From Leisingera sp. SS27 (lineage in GTDB: Bacteria > Pseudomonadota > Alphaproteobacteria > Rhodobacterales > Rhodobacteraceae), in assembly GCF_028368855.1 (NCBI RefSeq), contig NZ_JAQNCY010000006.1:62001-126000 (forward strand): 64,000 nucleotides of DNA. Direction: 5' to 3'. A model generated the notes under the pieces. The model had not been told where the DNA came from, did not search any database, and worked only from the letters and a program-made list of their open reading frames with translations. Each line of letters opens with the position of its first letter. Within the stretch, counting starts at the first letter, position 1. Positions 27,084 to 36,304 of the stretch are shown here, piece after piece. The translations under genes were made by a program, and so were the position numbers.

Positions 27084-28108
27084 AGCTATCCCCGCGCGAA
27101 GCTGACGGCTATTTCGCCAAGCCCGATCCCGGCAAGACCGGCATCCTGATCTATGGCGCCGACGCGATGCGCGTTTCCTTGAAACGGCAGCAGGTGCTGG
27201 CCGCCCTGCTTGGCCCCGGCGCCGAGGAAGAAATGCGCCTGACCCGCCTGCCAGGCGGCGACCTGCGCAAGGATCCGGCACAGCTTTTGGATGCGGTCAA
27301 GGCGGTCGGGTTCTTTCCCGGTGTCCGGGCGGTTTTTGTCGAAGGTGCCAACGACACCGCCACTCCCGCCATTACCGCGGCTCTGGAGGAATGGCAGCCG
27401 GGTGATGCGCAGATCGTGGTCACGGCCGGCCAGCTGAAAGCGTCCTCCAAACTGCGCAAGGCGTTTGAAGGCCACGGCAACGCCTATGCGGTTGGCATTT
27501 ACGACGACCCGCCCTCGCGTGCCGAGATCGAACGCATTCTGGGCGAGGCCGGCATCCGCGACGTGCCCGGCGACAGCATGTCGGCGCTGACCGATATCGC
27601 CAATGACATCGGCCCCGGCGACTTTTCCCGCATGATCGAGAAGCTGGCGCTATATAAACACGGCGACAGCAGCCCGCTGTCACTGGATGACATCGGCGCC
27701 GTCGCCCCGCAGTCGACCGAAGCCGCGCTGGATGACGTGCTCAACGTGGTCGCGGAGGGCCGCAGCCCCGAAATCGGCCCGCTGATCCGCCGCCTGCAGG
27801 CACAGGGCACCAACGCCGTGACCCTCTGCATCGGTGCCACCCGGCATTTCCGCACGCTCTACACCATCGCCTCCGCTCCCGGCGGCCCGGCCCAGGGCAT
27901 CGGTCAGCTGCGCCCGCCGCTCTACGGCAAACGCCGCGACCGGATGTTGCGGCAGGCCCAGAACTGGGGGGCAAACCGGCTGGAAACTGCGCTGACGATC
28001 ATCACCGACACCGACCTGGCGCTGCGTTCTGCCGGCCAGACCGCGCCGGCGCTGGCCCTGATGGAGCGGGCTTTGATCCGGCTTGCCATGCTCAGCCGCG
28101 CCCGCTGA
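27080..28108 (+). CDS. holA: DNA polymerase III subunit delta
   Basis: 342 residues. HolA-type AAA+ module without Walker A: ILIYGADAMRVSLKRQQV near residue 22 and the GDLRKDPAQLLDAVKAVGFFPGVRAVFVEGAND segment. The C-terminal collar domain (about 215-342) is helical. It opens and loads the beta clamp as part of the clamp loader. Coupled to lptE by ATGA. Confidence 0.92.
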   Translation: MKLSPREADGYFAKPDPGKTGILIYGADAMRVSLKRQQVLAALLGPGAEEEMRLTRLPGGDLRKDPAQLLDAVKAVGFFPGVRAVFVEGANDTATPAITAALEEWQPGDAQIVVTAGQLKASSKLRKAFEGHGNAYAVGIYDDPPSRAEIERILGEAGIRDVPGDSMSALTDIANDIGPGDFSRMIEKLALYKHGDSSPLSLDDIGAVAPQSTEAALDDVLNVVAEGRSPEIGPLIRRLQAQGTNAVTLCIGATRHFRTLYTIASAPGGPAQGIGQLRPPLYGKRRDRMLRQAQNWGANRLETALTIITDTDLALRSAGQTAPALALMERALIRLAMLSRAR

Positions 28109-28184
28109 TCCCGAAACGCACCGTCCCGCTTGAACCGCCTTACAGCTCCGCCCATCATGGCACGGTAAGAACAGGAGAAAGACG

Positions 28185-28775
28185 ATGTATACGGTCACCG
28201 GTATTCCGCTTACCCGCACCTTTCGGGTGCTGTGGGCGCTTGAAGAGCTTGAGCAGCCCTATGAGCTGAATCAGCATGGCCCCCGCAGTCCGGAAGTGCA
28301 GGCGCTGAATGTCTCTGGCAAGGTGCCGGTGCTGCAGGCGGAAGGTGAGGTCATCACCGATTCGACTGCTATTCTCACCTATCTGGCTGACAAGCACGGC
28401 GCGCTGACGGCCCCCGCGGGCACAATTGCGCGCGCCAAACAGGACGCGATGACCCATCTGCTGCTGGACGAGGTCGATGCCGTCCTTTGGGCCGCGGCCC
28501 GGCATAGCTTCATCCTGCCGGAGGAACAGCGGGTGCCAGAGGTGAAAGGCAGCCTGAAATGGGAGTTTGCCCATAACCTGTCGCGCCTTGAAAGCAAGAT
28601 GGCAGGCCCCTTCCTGATGGGAGAGGAGTTCACCGTCGCCGATGTCATCTGCACCCATTGCCTGAACTGGGCACGCAGCGCAAAATTCCCGGTCGACGGT
28701 GAAAAGCTGCAAGACTACGGCAAGAGGATGCGGGAACGCCCGGCGTTTCAGCGAGTGGCCGAACTCGCCAAGTAA
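28185..28775 (+). CDS. Glutathione S-transferase family protein
   Basis: 196 residues. N-terminal thioredoxin-like domain (1-75) with GKVPVLQAEG and the ITDSTAILTYLADKHG glutathione-contact segment; helical C-terminal domain with FTVADVICTHCLNWAR. The ATG follows AGGAGAAAGACG. The substrate is unknown; GST folds cover many conjugation and peroxidase roles. Its 3' end overlaps the convergent flavoprotein gene by 28 bp. Confidence 0.9.
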   Translation: MYTVTGIPLTRTFRVLWALEELEQPYELNQHGPRSPEVQALNVSGKVPVLQAEGEVITDSTAILTYLADKHGALTAPAGTIARAKQDAMTHLLLDEVDAVLWAAARHSFILPEEQRVPEVKGSLKWEFAHNLSRLESKMAGPFLMGEEFTVADVICTHCLNWARSAKFPVDGEKLQDYGKRMRERPAFQRVAELAK

Positions 28776-29947
28776 TCCGCTGCAGCCCGTCCGGCCCACC
28801 GCCCGGTGGCCAGGCAGGCGGTCAGCAGATAACCGCCCGTCGGGGCTTCCCAATCCAGCATCTCCCCGGCGCAGAAGGTTCCGGGGATTTGTTTCAGCAT
28901 CAGGTTGCCATCCACTGCATCGCGGCAGACGCCGCCGGCGGCCGAAATCGCCTCGTCCAACGGGCGCAAACCCGCGTGTTTCACCGGCAGCGCCTTGATC
29001 AGCCTTGCCAGGTCCACCGCCTCCTGCGGCAGCGGGCGCCCGAATTCCTGCAGCAGCGCCACGGATGCCGGTGACAGCTTCAAAGCCTTGCGCAAGTGAT
29101 TGGAGAGACTCGCCTTGCCGCGCGGGCGCGACAGGCGGCGGGCAACTTCCGCAGCCTCCAGATCCGGAAGCAGATCCATATGCAGCACCGCCCCCTCCCG
29201 CACCACGGCACAGACGGAATAGATGCCGCCGCCCTCCAGCCCGCGCTGCGAAATCACCGCTTCACCGCGCGAAACCTGGCCGCCCGCCCGCAGCGCAATC
29301 CCTTTGAGCGGCTGGCCGAATTGCGGTGCCAAATGCTTGGACCACTCCACCAGCAGCCCGGCATTGGCAGGCTTGAATGGCGAGACTTCTACCGCTCGCT
29401 CCTGCAACAGCGGCCGCCACGCCCCGTCCGACCCCAGCCGCGCCCAGCTTGCGCCGCCAAGCGCCAGAACAACGGCACCTGCCTCAATCCGCACAGAACC
29501 GTCCGGCGTTTCAAATGTTAGAGCTGAGCCGTCCCAGCCTGCCCAGCGCCAGCGGGTGCGGATCTGCACGCCATAGCCGCCCAAACGGCCCAGCCAAGCC
29601 CGTAAAAGCGGCGACGCTTTCATTACCTTCGGGAAGATCCGGCCGGTGGAGCCAGTGAACAGCTCGCTCCCCAGTCCCTGCGCCCAGGTCTGCACTGCCT
29701 TCGCATCAAAGGCCCGGACCATCGGCGCCAGCCAGTCCGCCGCCTCGCCGTAGCGGGTGATCAGCTGTTCGAAAGGTTCGTCCTTGGTCAGGTTCAGGCC
29801 GGATTTTCCCGCCATCAGGAACTTGCGGGCAGCTGACGGCTTGGCCTCAGCCACCAGCACCTGGTGCCCGGCGCGGCCCAGTTCTTCGGCAGCCATCAGC
29901 CCTGCTGGCCCGGCTCCGATCACCACTGCGTCCCACGCCTCTGTCAT
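28748..29947 (-). CDS. HI0933-family FAD flavoprotein (TIGR03862 type)
   Basis: 399 residues. N-terminal dinucleotide fold AVVIGAGPAGLMAAEELGRAGH and the HI0933 signature ARKFLMAGKSGLNLTKDEP (residues about 40-60). The C-terminus has PGTFCAGEMLDWEAPTGGYLLTACLATGRWAG, the second FAD-contact region. Reaction unknown. The ATG at 29945-29947 follows GGGGATGGC; the upstream open frame overlaps the divergent gene and is not used. Overlaps the GST gene end to end by 28 bp. Confidence 0.9.
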   Translation of the reverse strand: MTEAWDAVVIGAGPAGLMAAEELGRAGHQVLVAEAKPSAARKFLMAGKSGLNLTKDEPFEQLITRYGEAADWLAPMVRAFDAKAVQTWAQGLGSELFTGSTGRIFPKVMKASPLLRAWLGRLGGYGVQIRTRWRWAGWDGSALTFETPDGSVRIEAGAVVLALGGASWARLGSDGAWRPLLQERAVEVSPFKPANAGLLVEWSKHLAPQFGQPLKGIALRAGGQVSRGEAVISQRGLEGGGIYSVCAVVREGAVLHMDLLPDLEAAEVARRLSRPRGKASLSNHLRKALKLSPASVALLQEFGRPLPQEAVDLARLIKALPVKHAGLRPLDEAISAAGGVCRDAVDGNLMLKQIPGTFCAGEMLDWEAPTGGYLLTACLATGRWAGRAAADYLASSATR

Positions 29948-30015
29948 GCCATCCCCTTGCCAGCCCTTGCCGCCGGCGTGTCTAGTGCCCGCACGAAACC
30001 AGCCGAGGCCTGTGC

Positions 30016-30309
30016 ATGTCTGATCCGAACTGCCCGCTGTGCGGCCGCCCCATCCCAAAGGGCGCGCCGCAAAGCCTGCACCATCTGATCCCAAAACTGA
30101 AAGGAGGCAAGGGCGGACCAACCGTTCTGCTGCATGACATCTGCCACCGCGAGATTCACGCCACGCTGACAGAGGCGGAACTGGCCCGCGACTTCAACAC
30201 ACCGGAAACGCTGCAAGCCCATCCGCGGCTGGCAAAGTTCATCGCCTGGGTTCAGAAACGCCCGCCGGAATTCCGCTCACGCGTGCCCGGCAAGCGGCGC
30301 AAGCGCTAA
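30016..30309 (+). CDS. Small HNH-nuclease-fold protein
   Basis: 97 residues. The HNH pattern is CPLCGRP near the N-terminus, then LHHLIPKLKGG and LLHDICHREIHATLTEAEL, supplying the two His of the beta-beta-alpha metal site and the zinc-binding Cys pairs. Stand-alone HNH proteins of this length are common in alphaproteobacteria, some with nuclease activity, most untested. Basic C-terminal tail (PGKRRKR). The stop overlaps the convergent VOC gene by 4 bp. Confidence 0.82.
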   Translation: MSDPNCPLCGRPIPKGAPQSLHHLIPKLKGGKGGPTVLLHDICHREIHATLTEAELARDFNTPETLQAHPRLAKFIAWVQKRPPEFRSRVPGKRRKR

Positions 30310-30998
30310 CTAATCTCAAGCCCCTTAAAGGCCGGGCTGTCACGCAGCTGCGCCCCGGGAATGTGCTGAAATTCCAGCGTTGTGTAGGGCCGCCGCCACA
30401 GCCATTCCCGGTTCGCCACCGACTGCAAGTCCGGGTCCGGCGGCGTCTCTTCGGTATAGGCCAGGAAATGCAGGTCGAAACCGAACTCCGCCACGTCCTG
30501 TACCGATAGCAGTTTCATGTCCGTGTGAAGGATCAGCTCAGCGGCGATGTCCCCGGTCCGCAATGTGATCTGCCCGACATGAGCCCCGCCGCCCAGAAGC
30601 TGAGCAGGATCACCAGCACCGTCAGGCCGGTTGCACAGGAAATCATGCTGCAACAGTTCCAAAGCGAACCCTTCAGGATCATGCAGATGCGCCATATAAC
30701 CTATGTCGCGAAACTGATGCGGCGCCGATACCTCTATGCCCTTTTGCCGCAAGTGCTCACACGCAATATCCAGATTGGGCAGGCAGATGCCAATCTTCCA
30801 GAAGCGCTCATCGCGGGCATGAGGAGCCCGGGTTCCACCGGGCAGAAAGATAAGATCTGCGTCTTCACCTGCATAACCGGCCCGCCAGATCTCGCCGTCG
30901 GCCCAAGCCTTCATGCCAAACACATCCGCATAGAAGCCAGCCAGCCGCTTGGGGTCTTCGACTTGCAACTGGAGCCCTGAAAGCCGCTTCACCGGCAT
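30306..30998 (-). CDS. VOC/glyoxalase-fold protein with two modules
   Basis: 230 residues. Two vicinal-oxygen-chelate modules: the first with LQLQVEDPKRLAGFYADVFGMKAW and LHDPEGFALELLQHDF, the second from about 140 with GQITLRTGDIAAEL. The DPEGFALEL strand supplies the usual metal-ligand Glu. Could be a dioxygenase, isomerase or lyase; no substrate is readable. Last gene of the SDR-crotonase-VOC operon; its start overlaps the crotonase gene by 10 bp. Confidence 0.82.
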   Translation of the reverse strand: MPVKRLSGLQLQVEDPKRLAGFYADVFGMKAWADGEIWRAGYAGEDADLIFLPGGTRAPHARDERFWKIGICLPNLDIACEHLRQKGIEVSAPHQFRDIGYMAHLHDPEGFALELLQHDFLCNRPDGAGDPAQLLGGGAHVGQITLRTGDIAAELILHTDMKLLSVQDVAEFGFDLHFLAYTEETPPDPDLQSVANREWLWRRPYTTLEFQHIPGAQLRDSPAFKGLEIS

Positions 30999-31600
30999 AT
31001 CCGCAGGATGCCCGCCGCGACCTCCGGATTGGCCTCCAGCGAATGCGTAAGAAGATCACGGGCTGTGTCCATCAGTGCTTCCGGCTCAACGATCCGGTCC
31101 ACCAATCCATAATCGTAGGCCTCCTGTGCCGTGATTTTCTGCCCGGCAGCCACAATCAGCTTGGTCCGGGCCGACCCGATCAGTGCTGACATCCGACCTG
31201 CATCCGAAGGCTGCGGCAGGTAGCCGAGCTTCATGACCGGGTAGAAGAACTTTGCCGACGGCACCGCTATACGGATATCGCAGGCCAGCACCATACCATT
31301 TGCACCACCCGCCAATGTGCCGTTCAGCGCAGCTACTTTGAGGCAGGGAACTGCTGCCATTGCCGCCGACAGCCGCTCCCATACAGGCGAGGTCGCAAGG
31401 CCTGCCCGCGCCTCCTCCAGATCGGCACCGGCGCTGAACACCTTGCCTGTTCCGGTCAGGATAAGCCCACGGGCCTCCTGCGCGCGTTCGGCGATCTCTG
31501 CCAGTTCCGTCAGCATCGACTGTGTCAAAGAGTTCGCCTTGTCCGGCCGGTTGACAGTGACAGTCCACAGCCCGTTTTGCGCGATGTCCAGCCCGATCAT
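30989..31600 (-). CDS. Crotonase-fold (enoyl-CoA hydratase/isomerase-like) protein with altered active site
   Basis: 203 residues, shorter than the usual 255-260. The fold is clear from VTVNRPDKANSL, TGKVFSAGADLEEAR and LAGGANGMVLACDIRIAV. Both catalytic Glu of enoyl-CoA hydratase seem to be missing: the GGGxE position reads GGANG, and the PE of the second loop reads YPVMKLGYLP. Another crotonase-type reaction is therefore likely. Between SDR and VOC genes in one operon, overlapping both. Confidence 0.85.
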   Translation of the reverse strand: MIGLDIAQNGLWTVTVNRPDKANSLTQSMLTELAEIAERAQEARGLILTGTGKVFSAGADLEEARAGLATSPVWERLSAAMAAVPCLKVAALNGTLAGGANGMVLACDIRIAVPSAKFFYPVMKLGYLPQPSDAGRMSALIGSARTKLIVAAGQKITAQEAYDYGLVDRIVEPEALMDTARDLLTHSLEANPEVAAGILRICR

Positions 31601-32346
31601 ATCAGGCCCACCCGCTGGCGGATGCCGTCCTCACGAAGAGAGACTTCCTGACCTATGCAGTCATCTGCATCCGGCGTGCACATCCACATAAGCGTCCGGG
31701 CGGGCCATTCGGCCGGAATGTGGTCTTCCCATTCCAGCTCGCTCACCGGGTTAATGCCGCTGGCCTTGATCTCCCGCTGCATCTGGGTCGCCACAGTTCC
31801 TGGCGACAAGCCCATAGCGCGGATACCATTTGCGCGCTCCTCTAGATCGAGCGCAGAGGTCAGCATCGCTGCGCCTGCCTTGGAAGAGCAATAAGCGCTC
31901 CACCCCTCCAGCGGCCGGTGCGCCGCGCCGGAGCTGACGGTGATGATGGTTCCGCCTCCCGATGGCTTCATCAGCGGCAGAGCAGCCCGCATACCGTTGA
32001 ACACGCCTTTTAAGTTGATGTCGATCAGCTTACCCCAGCCCTCCGGCGATGCGTCCTCCAACCGGGAAATCGGCTCGATCACACCGGCATTATTGATCAG
32101 GATGTCCAAACTGCCAAATTTCTGGTGCGCCGCGCCCAGCGCGGCCTCAATGGAAGCGTAGTCAGAAACGTCGCAAGCAAATGTCAGCACATTCTTGCCA
32201 ATCTCTTCCGCAAGGTCATGCAGTGCGTCTGCACTTCTTGCCAGCAAGGCCAGATTGGCCCCGGCAGCGGCAAAAACACGGGCCGCATCAGCGCCGATCC
32301 CGCGGCTGGCTCCTGTAATTGCAACTGTTTTTCCGTTGAATTCCAT
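31597..32346 (-). CDS. Short-chain dehydrogenase/reductase
   Basis: 249 residues, classical SDR. Cofactor motif TGASRGIGADAARVF at about 11-25, NNAGVIEP, catalytic Ser in VSSGAAH and YxxxK in YCSSKAGA. LARSADAL after strand 2 suggests NADP(H). First gene of the operon with the crotonase and VOC genes. The ATG at 32344-32346 follows GGAGG; the upstream open frame has no ribosome site. Substrate not assignable. Confidence 0.92.
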   Translation of the reverse strand: MEFNGKTVAITGASRGIGADAARVFAAAGANLALLARSADALHDLAEEIGKNVLTFACDVSDYASIEAALGAAHQKFGSLDILINNAGVIEPISRLEDASPEGWGKLIDINLKGVFNGMRAALPLMKPSGGGTIITVSSGAAHRPLEGWSAYCSSKAGAAMLTSALDLEERANGIRAMGLSPGTVATQMQREIKASGINPVSELEWEDHIPAEWPARTLMWMCTPDADDCIGQEVSLREDGIRQRVGLI

Positions 32347-32481
32347 GCCCGCAACCTCCAAGTGACTGATAACCCAAGTGGTAAAGCGGTTAGGGGGAAC
32401 GGTCCAGCCCAAGGCCCCCTTGACGGCACCGCCCGCCGGGCCGACGATGTTTTCAATTATCTCTCAGAGAAAGGTTCTCTA

Positions 32482-34005
32482 ATGTCCGTTTTTCTTGCGC
32501 GCGGCGGTGCCGCAGCGGCAATTTTGGTTGTTTCCGCTCAAGGCGCTCTCGCCGACCTGAGCGCCCAGGAGGTCTGGGCTGATTGGAAGGCGTATTTGAC
32601 CAGCACCGGATACACCGTGTCCGGCACTGAGGCCGTATCAGGCAACACCCTGACTGTAACCGATGTGTCGATGGCCATGCCGATCCCCGAAGAAGACGGC
32701 TCCGGCACCATCAGCTTCCCCGAAGTCCAGTTCGTTGAGAACGGCGACGGCACCGTCAATGTGCTGCTGCCTGCCGAGTTTCCGATGGGCTTTGCGTTTT
32801 CCGGCGACGGCGAGACGTTTTCGGGCAAGCTGATCTATTCCCACGACGGTTCGCCGATGAAAGTGGCCGGTGATGCCGAAAACATGAGCTACGACTACGC
32901 CTCCTCCAAAGTGACCATGACGCTGGATGAGTTGTCAGCGGACGGCGAGCCAGTGCCCGCAGAGGTGGCAAAAGTTCAGGTCGAGATGAACGACGTTGTC
33001 ACCAAAAGCACCATGAAGGTTGCCGAGGGGCGCAGCTACGACCAGACCATGACCGCCTCCAGCCTCAGCTATGACATGGGCTTCAATGATCCCGAAGGCG
33101 ACGGCACGGGCGCATTTAAAGGCGCGCTGCAAGGCCTGAGCTTCACCGGCACCGGCACCGTTCCCGAGGGGCTGGAAAGCCCTGACATGGCCGCGCTGCT
33201 GGAGGCTGGCTTTGCTTTCGACGGCACCTTCACCTTCACCGGTGGCAATGGTTCGATCTCGGGTGTGGACGGCAGCGAATCCTTCGCCATGGAAAGCAAC
33301 TCGCAAGGCGGTGCATTCACCGTTTCTATGGATAAGCAGCACCTGACCTATGACGTGTCGCAGGTTGCAACCAACGTGAACATCTCCGGCTCCGAGATCC
33401 CGTTCCCGCTGGCGCTCAGCATGGCGGAGACCGGCTTCAAACTGATGATGCCGCTGGCCAAGTCCGAAGAAGAGCAGGACTTCGCACTTGGCGTTACCCT
33501 GCGGGACTTTGCTGTTCCGGAAATGCTGTGGGGCATGGTCGACCCGACCGGCCAGCTGCCGCATGACCCGGCAACTGTCATTCTGGACCTGGCCGGCAAA
33601 GGCAAGGTTCTGTTTGACCTGTTCGACCCGGAAGCCATGGAAGCCGTGGAAATGGGTGAGGAGCAGCCCGGTGAGCTGAACGCGCTGACCGTGAAGCAGC
33701 TGCAGGTTTCCGCTGCAGGCGCCGAGCTGACCGGCACCGGTGACTTCACCTTCAACAATGATGACCTGACCAGCTTTGATGGCATGCCGGCACCGGCAGG
33801 CGAGGCCAACCTCAAACTGGTCGGTGCAAACACCCTGATCGACAAGCTGATCGGCATGGGCCTGATGTCTGACAGCGACGCCATGGGCGCGCGGATGATG
33901 ATGGGCATGCTGGCGGTTCCGGGCGAAGGTGAAGACACCCTGACCTCCAAGATCGAAGTCACCGAAGACGGCCAGGTGCTCGCCAACGGCCAGCGCATCA
34001 AGTAA
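32482..34005 (+). CDS. DUF2125-domain secreted protein
   Basis: 507 residues. A signal peptide (MSVFLARGGAAAAILVVSAQGALA) is followed by a long beta-rich region with many Gly, Thr and Asp, including TSTGYTVSGTEAVSGNTLTV. This fits the alphaproteobacterial DUF2125 periplasmic family, unknown in function. The ATG at 32482 follows AGAAAGG. It is divergent from the SDR gene (135 bp) and ends in a strong terminator, so it is monocistronic. Confidence 0.85.
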   Translation: MSVFLARGGAAAAILVVSAQGALADLSAQEVWADWKAYLTSTGYTVSGTEAVSGNTLTVTDVSMAMPIPEEDGSGTISFPEVQFVENGDGTVNVLLPAEFPMGFAFSGDGETFSGKLIYSHDGSPMKVAGDAENMSYDYASSKVTMTLDELSADGEPVPAEVAKVQVEMNDVVTKSTMKVAEGRSYDQTMTASSLSYDMGFNDPEGDGTGAFKGALQGLSFTGTGTVPEGLESPDMAALLEAGFAFDGTFTFTGGNGSISGVDGSESFAMESNSQGGAFTVSMDKQHLTYDVSQVATNVNISGSEIPFPLALSMAETGFKLMMPLAKSEEEQDFALGVTLRDFAVPEMLWGMVDPTGQLPHDPATVILDLAGKGKVLFDLFDPEAMEAVEMGEEQPGELNALTVKQLQVSAAGAELTGTGDFTFNNDDLTSFDGMPAPAGEANLKLVGANTLIDKLIGMGLMSDSDAMGARMMMGMLAVPGEGEDTLTSKIEVTEDGQVLANGQRIK

Positions 34006-34033
34006 CCGTCAAATCCTTTAGAAGATCTGGAAA

Positions 34034-34060
34034 GGGGCTGCCTCACGCAGCCCCTTTTTT
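34034..34060 (+). terminator. Rho-independent terminator of the DUF2125 gene
   Basis: GGGGCTGC, loop CTCAC, GCAGCCCC, then TTTTTT. It starts 28 bp after the stop codon. Confidence 0.95.
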
Positions 34061-34127
34061 GCACCCCGCACTTGCGGCATGTCGCTTCACTGGATAGCTC
34101 TTTTAAAGAGCAGAACAGAAGGTGCCC

Positions 34128-35474
34128 ATGACCCAGTCCCCCGAAGCGCTTTGCCACGCCCTGATCGATGCCGCCCGCAAGGCCGGCGCGGATGCCGCCG
34201 ACGCCATGGCGGCCGAAGGCAGCTCCCTCAGCATCGAAGTCCGCGAGGGCAAGCTGGAACACGCTGAACGTTCGGAGGGCACCGATCTGGGTCTGCGCGT
34301 GTTTATCGGCAAGCGTCAGGCCATGGTCTCTTCCTCCGACATGCGGCCAGAAACCATCGCGGCCATGGCCGAACGCGCCGTTGCCATGGCCAGGGAGGCA
34401 CCGGAAGACCCCTACGCAGGCCTGGCCGATCCGTCTCAGCTGGCGAAGGATTGGGATTTGGCTGCGCTGGAACTCGAAGACACAAGCGGTGAGCCTGAGC
34501 CAGCTTCCCTGCAAGAGGACGCACTGGCTGCCGAATCTGCTTGTCAGGTGGTAGAGGGCATCACGCAGGTGCAATCCGCGGCCGCCGGATACGGCCGCCA
34601 TGTTGTGCATCTGGCAGCCACAAATGGTTTCTCAGGAGGCTATCAGCGCACTGGCCGGTCTCTTTCCTGCACCGGGATCGCGGGGACAGGCACGGGAATG
34701 GAGCGGGATCACGACGGCGATTCCCGAACCTTTCAGGCGGATCTGCGCAGCGCTGAAGAAATTGGCCGCACTGCAGGTGACCGCGCGGTCGCCCGAAGCG
34801 GCGCCCGCAAGCCCAAAACCGGCAGCTACCCGGTGCTGTTTGATGAACGCATTTCCTCTTCGCTGATCGGCCATCTGATGTCCGCTGCCAACGGTGCCGC
34901 AATTGCCCGCGGCTCCTCCTGGCTGAAGGACTCGCTCGGCCATCAGGTGCTGCCCGAGACACTCTCTGTGATTGAGGATCCGCATCGGCCGCGGATTTCC
35001 GGCTCCCGGCCCTTTGACGGCGAGGGCCTGGCGACCCGCAAGCGCACGGTTGTCGACAACGGCGTGCTGACCGGCTGGACGCTGGATCTTGCCTCTGCCC
35101 GCAAGCTGGGGCTGGAAAGCACCGGCAACGCTGCCCGCGGCATCGGCGGTGTGCCCTCGCCGTCGACTTGGAACATTGCGCTGACCCAAGGCGATGCCAG
35201 CCGCGAGGATCTGATCGCACAGATGGGAACTGGCCTGCTGGTCACCTCGATGATCGGCTCCACAATCAATCCCAACGCCGGTGACTATTCCCGCGGCGCA
35301 TCCGGTTTCTGGGTGGAAAACGGCGAGATCGCCTATCCGGTCAACGAATGCACCATCGCAGGCAACCTGCACGACATGCTGCGCCGGATTGTGCCAGCCA
35401 ATGACGCGCGCACGTATCTGTCATCCGTGGTGCCATCACTGCTGGTTGAAGGAATGACCCTTGCCGGCAACTGA
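34128..35474 (+). CDS. pmbA: TldD/PmbA-family metalloprotease-like protein
   Basis: 448 residues. PmbA/TldE features: EVREGKLEHAERSEGTDLGLRVFIGKRQA at the N-terminus and the C-terminal GTGLLVTSMIGSTINPNAGDYSRGASGFWVENGEI. In the TldD/TldE pair only TldD carries the zinc site; this PmbA type lacks HEXXXH and depends on a TldD partner, which is not in the window. ATG at 34128 follows AGAAGG. Its end overlaps cysQ by 14 bp. Confidence 0.9.
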   Translation: MTQSPEALCHALIDAARKAGADAADAMAAEGSSLSIEVREGKLEHAERSEGTDLGLRVFIGKRQAMVSSSDMRPETIAAMAERAVAMAREAPEDPYAGLADPSQLAKDWDLAALELEDTSGEPEPASLQEDALAAESACQVVEGITQVQSAAAGYGRHVVHLAATNGFSGGYQRTGRSLSCTGIAGTGTGMERDHDGDSRTFQADLRSAEEIGRTAGDRAVARSGARKPKTGSYPVLFDERISSSLIGHLMSAANGAAIARGSSWLKDSLGHQVLPETLSVIEDPHRPRISGSRPFDGEGLATRKRTVVDNGVLTGWTLDLASARKLGLESTGNAARGIGGVPSPSTWNIALTQGDASREDLIAQMGTGLLVTSMIGSTINPNAGDYSRGASGFWVENGEIAYPVNECTIAGNLHDMLRRIVPANDARTYLSSVVPSLLVEGMTLAGN

Positions 35475-36264
35475 CCTTTCCCTGCTTGTAAAAGCGGCGG
35501 AACAGGCCGGAGACATTGCATGCCGCTATACTGGTCCCGACGCCAAGCGCTGGGACAAGCCCGGCGGCGCCGGTCCGGTGACAGAAGCAGATCTGGCCGT
35601 AAACACCATGCTGGAAGACATGCTGCAGCAAGCGCGGCCCGGCTACGGCTGGTTGTCGGAGGAGACTGAGGACAGCCCCGCCCGTTTGGCCTGCGAGCGG
35701 GTATTCATCATCGACCCGATCGACGGCACCCGCAGCTTTGCCGAAGGCTCCCGCACCTGGGCCCATTCCATCGCTATTGCCGAAGCAGGCGAGGTCACGG
35801 CTGCGGTCATTTATCTGCCACAGCGGGAGCTAATGTACACAGCCGCAAAGGGAGAGGGTGCCGCCTGCAACGGCAGCCCGATCAGGATCTCCGCTGCGAC
35901 AGAGCTCGCAGACACGGAAATTCTGGCCGCCAAGCCAAATCTGCAGCCGCACCACTGGCAGGGTGGCACCCCGCCTGAGTTCATCCGCAGCTACCGGCCT
36001 TCACTGGCTTACCGGCTCGCCAAGGTGGCGGACGGCCGGTTCGGAGCCATGCTGACGCTGCGCCCGAGCTGGGAATGGGACATTGCCGCCGGCGATCTCC
36101 TGGTGCGCGAGGCCGGCGGCATCATCACTAACAGGTCAGGCAGCCTGCTGCGCTTCAACAACCCGCATCCCCTTCTGAACGGGGTGGTTGCCGGAAACAC
36201 ACCCCTGCACACGGCGCTGATGGCGGCGCTGGACCCGGCAGGACCTGGCATCACTGGACATTGA
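35461..36264 (+). CDS. cysQ: Inositol-monophosphatase-family phosphatase (CysQ-like)
   Basis: 267 residues, Mg-dependent Li-sensitive phosphatase fold. Metal motif 1 is EET near residue 67, motif 2 is DPIDGTRSFAEGS and motif 3 is WEWDIAAGDLLVREAGG. The family includes 3'(2'),5'-bisphosphate nucleotidase CysQ, which removes PAP from sulfate assimilation, and inositol phosphatases; the context in this order favours CysQ. Starts with TTG at 35461, overlapping pmbA by 14 bp. Confidence 0.82.
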   Translation: MPATDLSLLVKAAEQAGDIACRYTGPDAKRWDKPGGAGPVTEADLAVNTMLEDMLQQARPGYGWLSEETEDSPARLACERVFIIDPIDGTRSFAEGSRTWAHSIAIAEAGEVTAAVIYLPQRELMYTAAKGEGAACNGSPIRISAATELADTEILAAKPNLQPHHWQGGTPPEFIRSYRPSLAYRLAKVADGRFGAMLTLRPSWEWDIAAGDLLVREAGGIITNRSGSLLRFNNPHPLLNGVVAGNTPLHTALMAALDPAGPGITGH

Positions 36265-36304
36265 ACTGGCCGCAGCTTATGCGATCTGCGCTGCCTGCAA
36301 TGGC

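Noticed and set aside
34128-35474. PmbA without its TldD partner as a broken system
   Set aside because: In many proteobacteria tldD is at a separate locus, so absence from this window is not evidence of loss.
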